From NCBI RefSeq assembly GCF_024295805.1, contig NZ_JANCLX010000022.1, positions 62,001 through 126,000 on the forward strand: a DNA stretch of 64,000 nucleotides, read 5' to 3'. Under the pieces are notes generated by a model. That model was given only the letters and a program-made list of their open reading frames with translations, was not told where the DNA came from and made no database searches. Below are positions 52,891 to 61,614 of the stretch, piece after piece. Position 1 is the stretch's first letter; every line of letters starts with the position of its first letter. The stretch is from Streptomyces cucumeris. Lineage in GTDB: Bacteria > Actinomycetota > Actinomycetes > Streptomycetales > Streptomycetaceae. The translations under genes were made by a program, and so were the position numbers.

Positions 52891-53615
52891 GACCTCACCT
52901 CACCCGTCACGGGGCCGGGTTCCCGGGAGTCGTCGACGACCTCGCCGTCGCGGAAGCGCACCCGCCGTGGCAGCGCCTCGGCGATCTCGTGGTCATGGGT
53001 GATGACACAGACCGTGGTGCCCGCCGCGTTCAGCTCCCGCAGCAGCTCCATCACGATCCGCCCCGACGCCGAGTCCAGGGCTCCGGTCGGCTCGTCCGCG
53101 AGCAGCAGATCGGGCTCACCGACGAGCGCCCGGGCGATGGCCACCCGCTGCTTCTCCCCGCCGGACAGCTCATGCGGCCGGTGGTCCAGCCGGTGGCCCA
53201 GGCGGACCCGCTCCAGCGCGGTGCGCGCCAGCGCCCGGCGTTCGCGCGCGCCCACTCCCGCGTACAGCAGTCCGTCCGCCACGTTGTCCACCGCGTCCCG
53301 GCCGGGGGAGAGGTGGAAGTGCTGGAACACAAAGCCGATATGGCGGGCGCGCAAGGCGGAGAGCTGGGCGTCGGAGAGCGCGTTCACATCGTGGCCGGCC
53401 ACCCGTACCGTCCCGGTGGTGGGCCGGTCCAGAGTGCCGATGACGTTCAGGACGGTCGACTTGCCGGAGCCGGACGGGCCCACGATCGCCAGGAGTTCGC
53501 CCGAGGCGACGGTCAGGTCCACCCCGCGCAGGGCGTGGACCCCGCCCGGATAGGTCTTGGCGGCGCCCACCAGCTCGATCACGGCCGCCGGGCGGTGCGG
53601 TGCGGTGGCGATCAC
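52887..53615 (-). CDS. MacB/LolD-like ABC transporter ATPase
   Basis: 242 residues with Walker A GPSGSGKST (about 47-55), Q-loop FVFQHFHLSP, signature LSGGEKQRVAIARAL, Walker B LLLADEPTGALD and H-loop VITHDHE. The LADEPTGALD wording and KTYPGGVHALRGVDL start mark the MacB/LolD group. GTG 53615 overlaps the preceding gene's stop (GTGA), and its own stop overlaps the permease ATG, so stoichiometric translation of the transporter is likely. Confidence 0.94.
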   Translation of the reverse strand: MIATAPHRPAAVIELVGAAKTYPGGVHALRGVDLTVASGELLAIVGPSGSGKSTVLNVIGTLDRPTTGTVRVAGHDVNALSDAQLSALRARHIGFVFQHFHLSPGRDAVDNVADGLLYAGVGARERRALARTALERVRLGHRLDHRPHELSGGEKQRVAIARALVGEPDLLLADEPTGALDSASGRIVMELLRELNAAGTTVCVITHDHEIAEALPRRVRFRDGEVVDDSREPGPVTGEVRS

Positions 53616-54691
53616 TGCTCGGCCACTCCCACCGTCATGCCCTCGCGCAGTCCCGCGCCGCTGACCTCGATCGTGCCGTCGGCCGTCATCCCGGTCTCCA
53701 CCCGCACCATCCGGGTGGAGCGGCCCGCCACGATCTCCAGCCCGTAGCCCCCGTGTTCACCGCGCAGCGCCACGACCGCCTCCACCGGGACGGCCAGCAC
53801 GTTCTTGCGGCTCTCGCTGACGAACATCACGTTCACCGTCGCCCTGGTGTCCTCGCCGGACACCGCCGAACGGCCACCGTCCAGGGTCACTTCCACCGTG
53901 ATGCCGTCCTCGCGCCCCTCCGACGGACCGTCACCGGACGCCTCCGGGCGGACCGTGCCCGCCACCGAGCCCGGTGCGGTGCGCCCGCTGGCCAGGGTCA
54001 CCTTCACCGTGGTGCCCTTGGAGGTGAGCGACACATCCCCCTCGTCGAGCTGGGCCCGGACCACCGGTTTCGTGGAGGCGACGGTGAGTACCTTCGTGTC
54101 CGGACCCACCTGCTCCGCGGCCCCGGCGTCCGAGGAGACCACCCGCACCCGGTCGGGCTGGAAGACCACATCGCCCTTGCCGACCTTGCCGGTGGGCACG
54201 CGGTTGAGCGACTTCTGCCAGCTCCTGACGGCCGCCGCGGTCGCCGCGTCATAGCGCGGGTCGACATACAGCCCGGCGCCGTAGCCCAGGTCACGCAGGT
54301 TGCGCTCCAGTTCGAGGACGTCGGAGCCGCGGTCCCCGCGCTTCATCTCGCGGAACATCGGGATCTGCCCGTAGAGCAGGGTGACGGGCTTGTCGTCCAG
54401 CTCGTACAGCGCCTGCCCCCGGGTCACGGTGGCACCCGTGTCGGCCGCGACGGTCACGGTGCCCTCGACGGCGGAGGACACCCCGCGCCGCTGGGCGTAG
54501 TCGAGCCGTCCGTCGACGGTCTTGCTCTGGACGAGATCGGTCCGGACGACCTTGGCGGTGGAGGGCGGCCGGTCACCCTCCCCGGACGAGCCGTCCGCCC
54601 CGGAGCCGCCGCCGAGGAGCAGGGCCGCGGCCCCGGACGCCGCGGCGGCCGCCACGGCACCGCCCGCGATCCATGCGGTGCTCCGCCTCAC
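53612..54691 (-). CDS. membrane fusion/peptidoglycan-binding-like protein of the ABC system
   Basis: 359 residues from GTG 54691. One N-terminal transmembrane helix (AWIAGGAVAAAAASGAAALLL), then a periplasmic-adaptor arrangement: a lipoyl-like strand region (SAVEGTVTVAADTGATVTRGQALYELDD over residues 74-101), an inserted peptidoglycan-binding-type helical segment (DVLELERNLRDLGYGAGLYVDPRY, DAATAAAVRSWQKSLN) and beta-barrel repeats ending in VEAVVALRG and VETGMTADG. It would connect the MacB-like pump to the cell wall. Its GTG overlaps the lipoprotein gene's TGA (GTGA). Confidence 0.88.
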   Translation of the reverse strand: MRRSTAWIAGGAVAAAAASGAAALLLGGGSGADGSSGEGDRPPSTAKVVRTDLVQSKTVDGRLDYAQRRGVSSAVEGTVTVAADTGATVTRGQALYELDDKPVTLLYGQIPMFREMKRGDRGSDVLELERNLRDLGYGAGLYVDPRYDAATAAAVRSWQKSLNRVPTGKVGKGDVVFQPDRVRVVSSDAGAAEQVGPDTKVLTVASTKPVVRAQLDEGDVSLTSKGTTVKVTLASGRTAPGSVAGTVRPEASGDGPSEGREDGITVEVTLDGGRSAVSGEDTRATVNVMFVSESRKNVLAVPVEAVVALRGEHGGYGLEIVAGRSTRMVRVETGMTADGTIEVSGAGLREGMTVGVAEQ

Positions 54692-55332
54692 TGCATACCG
54701 TCCAGACCGTCGAGCAGCTTGCCCTTGCACGCCTCACGGGCCTGCTTGTACACCGTGGACTCGGTGTCGATACGGGGGTTCGCCGGGTCCGGGTCACCAC
54801 CGGGCACCGCGTTCCCGGCGGACATCGTGGGGTTCTGGAACTCCGAGACGCCCTCGTCCCGCATACACGTGGCGTGTGCGAGCAGGGACTCGTAGTCCTT
54901 CTGCGCGTCCCGCTCGGGCTCCAGCCGCATCGCCTTCTGCATCTCGGGGCCGCAGACGTTGTCCTTGCCGCCCTTCGTCACCTCGCCGGTGCCGGTCGGA
55001 TCATCGAGCTTCTCGATCTTCGTCCAGTCCAGATGACCGCTTAGCTTGGGGTCGGGGAAGTCCTTGACCCCGGCCTTGCCGCGCATACAGCGCACATAGT
55101 CCATCTGCGCGTCGTAGAAGGCGCTCTTGCCCTTGCCGGAGCCGCCACGGGACTCCTTCGCCGAGCCGCCCGAGGCGTCGGCCTTCTCACCCGGGACGGA
55201 GGCGACGCCCTCGTCCTTGGTGCCGGATTCCTCGCCACCGCCGCAGCCCACCGCGAGAGCAAGGACGGGCAGCGCGGCGAAAGCGGCCAGGGTGCGCCGG
55301 AAGGTGGCGCGAGACGTCGTGTGGTGTGTCAT
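54688..55332 (-). CDS. putative lipoprotein, first gene of the ABC operon
   Basis: 214 residues from ATG 55332. Signal peptide with lipobox LAVGC (Cys about residue 30), a Gly/Ser/Lys/Glu-rich linker, and a domain with four further cysteines arranged in two MRG/MRDE-like repeats (DYVRCMRGKAGVKDFPDPK and AHATCMRDEGVSEFQNPT). The duplicated YxxCMR...G(V)xxFP/QxPT pattern is seen in lipoproteins next to MacB-type transporters in actinobacteria, whose function is not known. It opens the four-gene operon and is divergent from an OmpR-type regulator across 133 bp. Confidence 0.8.
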   Translation of the reverse strand: MTHHTTSRATFRRTLAAFAALPVLALAVGCGGGEESGTKDEGVASVPGEKADASGGSAKESRGGSGKGKSAFYDAQMDYVRCMRGKAGVKDFPDPKLSGHLDWTKIEKLDDPTGTGEVTKGGKDNVCGPEMQKAMRLEPERDAQKDYESLLAHATCMRDEGVSEFQNPTMSAGNAVPGGDPDPANPRIDTESTVYKQAREACKGKLLDGLDGMQ

Positions 55333-55465
55333 GCCGAACACCCTCCGGCGCCCGCATGATGGCCGGTCCATGACCACATGATGGCTGTGTAACAAAGCCC
55401 GCCCACCGTTGATGCACTGGCCTGACCAGCGGATTCCGGCGATCGGCTGGGTCATAATCGACCGC

Positions 55466-56152
55466 ATGCCGCATGTACTGCTGATCGAGGACGACGCCTC
55501 CGTACGCGATGGCATGGAGCTCGTCCTGCGCCGCCACGGCTACCAGGTGTCGGTCGCCGCCACCGGGGAAGAGGCCCTCGCACTGCTCGACGCCCCCGCG
55601 GAGACGGCCGTCGAGCTCGCGGTGCTCGACCTGATGCTGCCCGGTATGGACGGCTTCGAGGTCTGCCGCCGGATCCGGGTCCGCTCCACCATGCCGGTGA
55701 TCATGCTGACCGCACGCGGCGACGACCCGGACATCGTCGGCGGACTGGAGGCCGGAGCCGATGACTACGTGGTCAAACCGGTCACCGCGCCCGTTCTGGA
55801 GGCGCGGATCAAGGCGGCGCTGCGGCGCGCCGACCCCGTGCCCCGGCAGCCCGGTGAGGTGCACGCCGGGCTGGTCATCGACCGGGCGGGGCTGACCGTC
55901 AGCCGTGACGGCACCCCCGTCCCGCTGCCGCCCACCGAACTGCGGCTGCTGCTGGAGCTCTCCGCCTCCCCGGGCCGGGTCTTCAGCCGTGAGCAGCTCC
56001 TCGCCTCGGTCTGGGACCACTCCTTCCTCGGTGACTCACGGCTGGTCGACGCCGCGGTCGGACGGCTGCGCGCGAAGATCGAGGATGTACCCGCCCGGCC
56101 TCGCTACATCCAGACCGTGCGCGGTTTCGGCTATCGGTTCGGTCCGATATGA
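55466..56152 (+). CDS. OmpR/PhoB-family response regulator
   Basis: 228 residues from ATG 55466; CATAAT ends seven bases before it, so a leaderless mRNA is likely. Receiver domain with VLLIEDDASVRDGMEL, phosphoacceptor Asp in AVLDLMLPGMDGFEVC and VVKPVTAPV; winged-helix domain with LPPTELRLLLELSASPGRVFSREQLL (split over residues 152-177) and IQTVRGFGYRF. Its TGA overlaps the kinase start (ATGA). The divergent ABC/lipoprotein operon is the most obvious regulatory target, as in antimicrobial-peptide-sensing modules. Confidence 0.94.
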   Translation: MPHVLLIEDDASVRDGMELVLRRHGYQVSVAATGEEALALLDAPAETAVELAVLDLMLPGMDGFEVCRRIRVRSTMPVIMLTARGDDPDIVGGLEAGADDYVVKPVTAPVLEARIKAALRRADPVPRQPGEVHAGLVIDRAGLTVSRDGTPVPLPPTELRLLLELSASPGRVFSREQLLASVWDHSFLGDSRLVDAAVGRLRAKIEDVPARPRYIQTVRGFGYRFGPI

Positions 56153-57651
56153 AACTCCGCCGACCGCGGATGGGCGGACTGCGTACCCGACTCGTCATCG
56201 CCTTTGTCCTCGTCGCGCTGATCAGCACGGTCACCGCCACCGCGCTCGCCTACCGCGAGTCCCGCACCGCCGTACTCGAGCGCACCCAGGACGCCTTCCA
56301 GACCGATGTCCGGGACCGCGTCGACAGCGTCGCGCCCGACTTCGACATGCCACCGGACGTCCGCACCCTGACCACGTTCGCCGACTCCGTCTCCTCCGGG
56401 CTCTCCGGCGCCCCGCTCGTCGTCACCCGCTACCACGACCTGGTCGCCGCCTCCGACGGGCTGGCCGACCGCAGCCGGATCACCCCGGAGCTGCGCGCCG
56501 AGGTCCGCTCCTCCGGCCGCACCCGCTTCCAGCGCGTGGAGTACCGGGGAGAGCCGTATCTGGTGGTCGGCACCCCCGTCCGGTACGAGGACGGCCGGGA
56601 CTCCGGGCTCGAGGTGTTCGCGGTGACCTCCCTGCTGGCGGAGGAGGAGCACACCGCGGCCCTGCTGGACTCGGTGCGCGGCGGACTCCTCCCGGTGCTG
56701 GGCCTCGCCGCGCTCCTCGCCCTGCTCGCCGCCGGGACCGTGCTGCGGCCGGTGCGCGAGCTGGGGCGGGCCACCCGGCGGCTGGCCGAAGGAGACCTGG
56801 GCTCCCGGGTCGAGGTCAGGGGCCGCGATGAACTCGCCCGGCTGGCCGCGGACTTCAACACCACGGCCGACGCGTTGCAGACGTCCGTGGACGAGCTGCG
56901 CGACCAGGAGGCCAGGGCCCGGCGGTTCGTCGCCGATGTCTCACATGAACTGCGCACCCCGCTGACCGCGATGACGATGGTGACGACCGTGCTGGACGAG
57001 GACGCGGCGCAGCTCCCGTCGGACGCGGCCCGCGCCGCCCGTACCGTCAGCGATGAAACCGCGCGGCTGGCCCGGCTGGTGGAGGACCTGATGGAGATGT
57101 CCCGCTTCGACTCGGGCGCGGCCCGGCTGGACGCCACCGAGACCGATCTCGCCGGGACCATCCGCGGCACGCTGGAGCTGCGCGGCTGGGGCGACCAGGT
57201 GGTGGCCCGGCTCCCGGAGGGGGTACGGGCGGTGGTGGACCGCCGGCGGGTGGACGTGGCCGTGGCCAATCTGGTGGGCAACGCGCTCCGGCACGGCGAA
57301 CCCCCGGTGACGGTGACCCTGTCCGCCGACGCGGACCAGGTGACGGTCGAGGTCACCGACCGGGGGCCGGGGCTGCCGCCCGACGCCCTGTCCCAGGTCT
57401 TCGACCGCTTCTACAAGGCCGACAGCGCCCGGGCCCGCTCGGAGGGCAGCGGTCTGGGCACCGCCATCGCGCTGGAGAACGCCCGGCTGCACGGGGGCAC
57501 GATCGAGGCGGCCAACCGGCCCGCGGAGCGGGGCGGCGGCGCCGTGTTCACCCTGCGGCTGCCCCGCCACCGGCCCGATCCGGACCCGAGGTCAGCGGAC
57601 GGACCGGGCTCCGGCGGACCGGGCACGGCGACGATCGGAGGGACGCGATGA
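56149..57651 (+). CDS. membrane sensor histidine kinase
   Basis: 500 residues. TM1 (about 14-36), an extracytoplasmic sensor of about 145 residues, TM2 (about 185-203), HAMP (RPVRELGRATRRLAEGDLG), H-box FVADVSHELRTPLTAM, N-box NLVGNALRHG, DRGPGLPP and GSGLGTAIALENARLHGG, then a proline/glycine-rich tail. It starts in an ATGA overlap with the regulator and ends in an overlap with a lipoprotein gene, forming a tightly coupled three-gene unit. The sensed signal is unknown; cell-envelope stress is a reasonable guess from the lipoprotein and ABC neighbours. Confidence 0.94.
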   Translation: MKLRRPRMGGLRTRLVIAFVLVALISTVTATALAYRESRTAVLERTQDAFQTDVRDRVDSVAPDFDMPPDVRTLTTFADSVSSGLSGAPLVVTRYHDLVAASDGLADRSRITPELRAEVRSSGRTRFQRVEYRGEPYLVVGTPVRYEDGRDSGLEVFAVTSLLAEEEHTAALLDSVRGGLLPVLGLAALLALLAAGTVLRPVRELGRATRRLAEGDLGSRVEVRGRDELARLAADFNTTADALQTSVDELRDQEARARRFVADVSHELRTPLTAMTMVTTVLDEDAAQLPSDAARAARTVSDETARLARLVEDLMEMSRFDSGAARLDATETDLAGTIRGTLELRGWGDQVVARLPEGVRAVVDRRRVDVAVANLVGNALRHGEPPVTVTLSADADQVTVEVTDRGPGLPPDALSQVFDRFYKADSARARSEGSGLGTAIALENARLHGGTIEAANRPAERGGGAVFTLRLPRHRPDPDPRSADGPGSGGPGTATIGGTR

Positions 57652-58154
57652 TGACCCGCCTCCGTACGGCGACCGGGGCCTTGGCCCTCGCCCTGGCCGC
57701 GACGGCCGGGTGCGGTGTCCAGCCCACCGGGGTGGTGGACGGTGGTGAGCCCGCGAGCGGGCTCACCAAGGACCTGCGGGTCTACTACGTCCGCGGCTCC
57801 GGACTCCAGGGCGTCACCCGCCCGGACGTCTCCATCGAGGAGCTGGGCGCGGTCCTCAAGCTGCTGGCCCAGGAGCCGACCCGCGCCGAGGCGGAGCGCG
57901 GGCTGACCAACCTCGTCCGGCTCGGGTCGTACTGGACCACCGGTGGCGGCCACCGGATCACCCTGCACGCGCCCGGTGCCTCCTTCACCACCGAACGCGA
58001 CCGGCTGCCCAACGGCCAGTTGGTGTGCAGCCTCGCCCGCGCCCAGTCCTATCTGCACCGGAAGGAGGCCATCCGGCCCGATGACGTCCGGGTCTCCCTG
58101 GACGACGGTGAGCGGACCTCCGGCCCCTACCAGTGCTCGCAGTTCCTCGGCTGA
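57648..58154 (+). CDS. putative lipoprotein coupled to the two-component system
   Basis: 168 residues from ATG 57648 (a second ATG follows immediately). Signal peptide with lipobox TAGC near residue 22. The domain has strands and helices of the GerMN-like sort (LRVYYVRGSGLQGVT, LGAVLKLLAQEPTRAEAERGLTN) and two cysteines near the C-terminus (QLVCSLA and YQCSQF). Lipoproteins encoded in the same operon as a kinase often tune it, as CseA does for CseBC; that role is inferred from position. It ends 15 bp before the convergent gdhA. Confidence 0.82.
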   Translation: MMTRLRTATGALALALAATAGCGVQPTGVVDGGEPASGLTKDLRVYYVRGSGLQGVTRPDVSIEELGAVLKLLAQEPTRAEAERGLTNLVRLGSYWTTGGGHRITLHAPGASFTTERDRLPNGQLVCSLARAQSYLHRKEAIRPDDVRVSLDDGERTSGPYQCSQFLG

Positions 58155-58169
58155 ACCCCGGGCGCGAAC

Positions 58170-59513
58170 CTAGATGACCCCGTGCGCGTCCATGGCCTCC
58201 GCCACCCGCAGGAAGCCCGCCACATTGGCGCCCAGGACGTAGTCGTCGGGGGAGCCGAACCGCGCCGCGGTGTTCCGGCACAGCTCGTGCACCTCGGTCA
58301 TGACCGACCCCAGCCGGGCCGCGGTCTGGTCGAAGGTCCAGCGGTCGCGCGAGGCGTTCTGCTGCATCTCCAGCGCGGAGGTGGCCACTCCGCCCGCGTT
58401 GGCCGCCTTGCCGGGGCCGAACAGCACATCGGCCTCGCGCAGGATGTCCACCGCCGCCGGGGTGCAGGGCATGTTCGCGCCCTCGGCCACCGCCAGCACC
58501 CCGTTCTTCACCAGGGCCACCGCCTGCGGCTGGCCCAGCTCGTTCTGGGTGGCGCAGGGCAGCGCCACATCGCAGGGCACGTCGAAGACCGAACCCCGCT
58601 CGGAGTGCGTGGCACCCGGCCGGACCTCCGCGTAGGCGGACAGCCGGGCCCGGCGGGCCTCCTTGATCTCCTTGAGGAGTTCCAGGTCGATACCGTCCTC
58701 GTCGACCACATAACCGGAGGAGTCCGAGCAGGCCACCACCCGCCCGCCGAGGGAGTGCACCTTCTCGATGGCGTAGACGGCCACATTGCCGGAACCCGAG
58801 ACGATGACCCGCCGCCCGTCGAAGTCCTGGCCCCGGGTGCGCAGCATCTCCTCGGCGAAGTGGACGGTGCCGTACCCGGTGGCCTCGGTGCGGGCGTAGG
58901 AGCCGCCCCAGCCGGTGTGCTTCCCGGTCAGCACCCCCGCCTCGAAGCGGTTGGTCAGCCGCTTGTACTGGCCGAAGAGATAGCCGATCTCCCGGCCGCC
59001 CACCCCGATGTCCCCGGCGGGTACGTCGGTGTGCTCCCCGAGGTGGCGGTGGAGCTCGGTCATGAACGACTGGCAGAACCGCATCACCTCCGCCGAGGAA
59101 CGCCCCTTGGGGTCGAAGTCCGCGCCGCCCTTGCCACCGCCGATCGACAGCCCGGTCAGCGCGTTCTTGAAGATCTGCTCGAAGCCGAGGAACTTCACGA
59201 TGCCCAGGTTGACGCTGGGGTGGAAGCGCAGGCCCCCCTTGTACGGGCCGAGAGCGCTGTTGAACTCCACCCGGAAACCACGGTTGACCTGGACGTCTCC
59301 CCGGTCGTCCACCCAGGGCACCCGGAAGATGATCTGACGCTCCGGCTCGCACAGCCGCTCGAGGATCCTCGCGTCGAGGTATTCCGGGTGCGCGGTGAGC
59401 ACCGGTCCGAGGCTCTGTACCACCTCACGCGCCGCCTGGTGGAACTCCGGCTCCCCGGCGTTACGCTCCACGACCTGCGCGTACACGGCCTCGATACGAG
59501 TGCTGACGTCCAT
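58170..59513 (-). CDS. gdhA: NADP-specific glutamate dehydrogenase
   Basis: 447 residues, the normal length for the hexameric NADP enzyme. Substrate-binding segment FNSALGPYKGGLRFHPSV (Lys92), catalytic Lys128 in SIGGGKGGADFDPKG, GDIGVGGREIGYL, the nucleotide-binding VIVSGSGNVAVYAIEK and the C-terminal ANAGGVATSALEM. It makes glutamate from 2-oxoglutarate and ammonium. The Ser in SGSGNV and neighbouring residues fit NADP(H) use. ATG 59513 has AAAGGGCC just upstream. The gene is monocistronic, with a 451-bp divergent gap to the next gene. Confidence 0.96.
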   Translation of the reverse strand: MDVSTRIEAVYAQVVERNAGEPEFHQAAREVVQSLGPVLTAHPEYLDARILERLCEPERQIIFRVPWVDDRGDVQVNRGFRVEFNSALGPYKGGLRFHPSVNLGIVKFLGFEQIFKNALTGLSIGGGKGGADFDPKGRSSAEVMRFCQSFMTELHRHLGEHTDVPAGDIGVGGREIGYLFGQYKRLTNRFEAGVLTGKHTGWGGSYARTEATGYGTVHFAEEMLRTRGQDFDGRRVIVSGSGNVAVYAIEKVHSLGGRVVACSDSSGYVVDEDGIDLELLKEIKEARRARLSAYAEVRPGATHSERGSVFDVPCDVALPCATQNELGQPQAVALVKNGVLAVAEGANMPCTPAAVDILREADVLFGPGKAANAGGVATSALEMQQNASRDRWTFDQTAARLGSVMTEVHELCRNTAARFGSPDDYVLGANVAGFLRVAEAMDAHGVI

Positions 59514-59964
59514 GAATGGCCCTTTCTGCCGACCCGTCGGCGCGTCAGTCTGTCAGCCCCCGGTCGCCCGCGGCGGCAAAACCGCCGGAGATGTGGTGGA
59601 CGGCGCGTCGCGGTGGACCGGAGCGGGGCGGCTCCCTCACCGGGGTGCCGCCGACCGCCATCGGACCGGTGGTCATCGGAGGTTGACGACCGATTTGCGT
59701 CCGCCCGCGGCCGGAGGGACGGTGGAGAGGGGGTGGTGCACAAGTACCAGGCCGTGCCCTCCGGGAGCCCGGCCCGTACACAGGCGAGTACGCGCGTACG
59801 CGGTGCGCGCACGCGCGATCACGCACATACGCGATGACGACGCGCCGGTACACGGCGGAACCGCACTCCCGCCAGAACCGCACAACCGTCCTGGCCCACT
59901 GATCACTCCGCGCATCGGCGCGTCCCCTCCGAGCGGGGGAAGCGCACAGGAAGCGGAGACAGCC
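59514..59964. other. 451-bp intergenic region with alternating purine-pyrimidine (Z-DNA-prone) tracts
   Basis: No supported gene. Strict purine-pyrimidine alternation occurs at 59788-59802, 59803-59817 and 59821-59833, rich in CG and CA/TG steps, and contains short perfect palindromes (TACGCGCGTA 59789-59798, GTGCGCGCAC 59803-59812). It lies between the divergent gdhA and subtilase promoters and could affect supercoiling or hold regulator sites. Confidence 0.65.
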
Positions 59965-61302
59965 ATGACCAACGGACCCATGGACAGGCGTCCCTTCGGC
60001 GGCGAGCCGCCGGGGTGGGCGGAGTCCCCCTTGATGAAGCAGAACGCCGAGTACACCGGCCGGTATGTGGTCCTGCTCGACCAGCGGGAAACCCAGCGCG
60101 GTATCGACGCCCTCCGCACCTCGGCGGGCATCGCGTCCGTCGAACGGGTCCGCGGGGCCGAGGCCGAGGGCGCCACCGAAATGCTCCAACGCCCCGACAC
60201 CTCGGTGCTCTTCGACGAACTCGCCACGGCCGTCGTCGAGGTACCCCCCGACCAGCGCCACGCACTGGTCACCACCGCCGAGGCGGAACCCACCATCATC
60301 GCGGCCGAGCCGGAGCGGATGGTCTATGCCACGGTGATCACCGAACCCCAGCGGACGCTCACCGGCTTCTTCCCGACCTACCGCAGCGACGAGGACGAGG
60401 TGAGCCGGCACACCCGCGCCGAACTCGCCGCCTCGCTCGGCCCGGCCTGGGACGAGCAGAACACCACCTGGGGGCTCCAGGCGATCCGGGCCAACTGGTC
60501 CACCCTGACCGGGCAGGCGGTGAAGGTCGCCGTTCTGGACACCGGGGTGGACACCGACCACCAGGACCTGACCGGCTGCATCGAGGCCACCGCCTCCTTC
60601 GTCCCCGGGGAGACCGTGGAGGACGGCAACGGCCACGGCACCCACTGCATCGGCAGCGTGGCCGGACCGGTCAAACCCGACCATGCGCCCCGCTACGGCG
60701 TGGCGGGCGAGGCCCGGATCCTGGCCGGCAAGGTGCTCAGCGACCGGGGCGTGGGCACCGACGGCCAGATCCTCGCGGGCATGGCCTGGGCGGTCTCCCA
60801 GGGCGCGCGGGTGGTCTCCATGTCGCTGGGCGCCGTGGTGGAACCGGGTGAACTCTTCCCGCAGACCTACGAGAACGTGGCGCTGCGCGCGCTCGAACGC
60901 GGCACGGTGATCGTGGCGGCGGCGGGCAACGAGAGCCGCCGCCCCCGGTTCGTCGCGCCCGTGGGCCGCCCGGCCAACTGCCCGTCCATCCTCGCGGTGG
61001 CCGCGCTCGGCAAGGACCTGGCCACGGCCTGGTTCTCCTGCGGGGCCATCAACGGCGCGGGCGGCGAGGTCAACATCGCCGCTCCCGGTGTGGACATCTT
61101 CTCGGCGGCGCCGGACGGCACGTACCAGACGCTGAACGGCACCAGCATGGCCACACCGCATGTGGCCGGGGCACTGGCGCTGATGGTGCAGGCCCATCCC
61201 GAGGCCACCGCGGCCGACCTCCGCACCCGGCTGCTCTCCGGGGCGTACCCGCTGCCGCAGCCCGTCGCGGACATCGGCTCCGGTCTGCTCCAGGCACCGT
61301 GA
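59965..61302 (+). CDS. intracellular S8 (subtilisin-like) serine protease
   Basis: 445 residues from ATG 59965, with GGAG about nine bases upstream. No signal peptide. Residues about 28-115 look like a propeptide/I9-type domain (GRYVVLLDQRETQRGIDAL ... TAVVEVPPDQRHALV); the catalytic domain has Asp192 (VAVLDTGVDTDH), His224 (GNGHGTHC), oxyanion Asn322 (AAGNES) and Ser394 (NGTSMATPHVAGA). It is thus complete as a subtilase and probably cytosolic, or exported by a non-classical route. Its TGA overlaps the GTG of the next small gene, whose product resembles a second propeptide. Confidence 0.93.
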   Translation: MTNGPMDRRPFGGEPPGWAESPLMKQNAEYTGRYVVLLDQRETQRGIDALRTSAGIASVERVRGAEAEGATEMLQRPDTSVLFDELATAVVEVPPDQRHALVTTAEAEPTIIAAEPERMVYATVITEPQRTLTGFFPTYRSDEDEVSRHTRAELAASLGPAWDEQNTTWGLQAIRANWSTLTGQAVKVAVLDTGVDTDHQDLTGCIEATASFVPGETVEDGNGHGTHCIGSVAGPVKPDHAPRYGVAGEARILAGKVLSDRGVGTDGQILAGMAWAVSQGARVVSMSLGAVVEPGELFPQTYENVALRALERGTVIVAAAGNESRRPRFVAPVGRPANCPSILAVAALGKDLATAWFSCGAINGAGGEVNIAAPGVDIFSAAPDGTYQTLNGTSMATPHVAGALALMVQAHPEATAADLRTRLLSGAYPLPQPVADIGSGLLQAP

Positions 61303-61547
61303 CCGGCGCGTCCCCGTCCGGCCCGGTCGGGGTGATCCTCTCGGTCGATCCGGACCGGTTCGCCGAGGTGGTGGCCGCCGCGCGCCGGGCCGGACTGACC
61401 GTCACCGGGGAACAGGAGGTGCTGGGTTCGCTCTCCGGGACCATCGCGGAGGACCGGATCCCGGCCCTGGAGGCCGTGGACGGAGTGGAGTCCGTCGACC
61501 GGGACCGTACCGTCCGGCTCCCCCCGCCGGACGCGCCGGTCCAGTGA
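61299..61547 (+). CDS. small propeptide/inhibitor-I9-like protein coupled to the subtilase
   Basis: 82 residues from GTG 61299, overlapping the protease stop (GTGA). The pattern is beta-alpha-beta-beta-alpha-beta: GVILSVDPDRFAEVVAAARR, LTVTGEQEVLGSLSGTI, RIPALEAVDGVESVDRDRTV. This is the layout of subtilisin propeptides and I9 inhibitors, where the fold caps the active site and acts as chaperone or inhibitor; here it is free-standing and has no signal peptide. Function as trans-acting inhibitor or folding helper is inference from fold pattern and coupling. A ferredoxin-like fold of another family is possible. Confidence 0.7.
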   Translation: MTGASPSGPVGVILSVDPDRFAEVVAAARRAGLTVTGEQEVLGSLSGTIAEDRIPALEAVDGVESVDRDRTVRLPPPDAPVQ

Positions 61548-61568
61548 CCGGCCGGGGCCACCCCCGGC

Positions 61569-61614
61569 CGGTTGGACCTCATCCCGTTCGGCTGGACGTC
61601 ATCCCGGTCGGTTG
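61569..61614. repeat. 20-nt imperfect direct repeat spanning the end of the hypothetical gene
   Basis: Units CGGTTGGACCTCATCCCGTT (61569-61588) and CGGCTGGACGTCATCCCGGT (61589-61608) differ at four positions, and a third partial copy begins CGGTTG at 61609. The 61599 stop codon of the minus-strand gene lies in the second unit. Confidence 0.7.
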
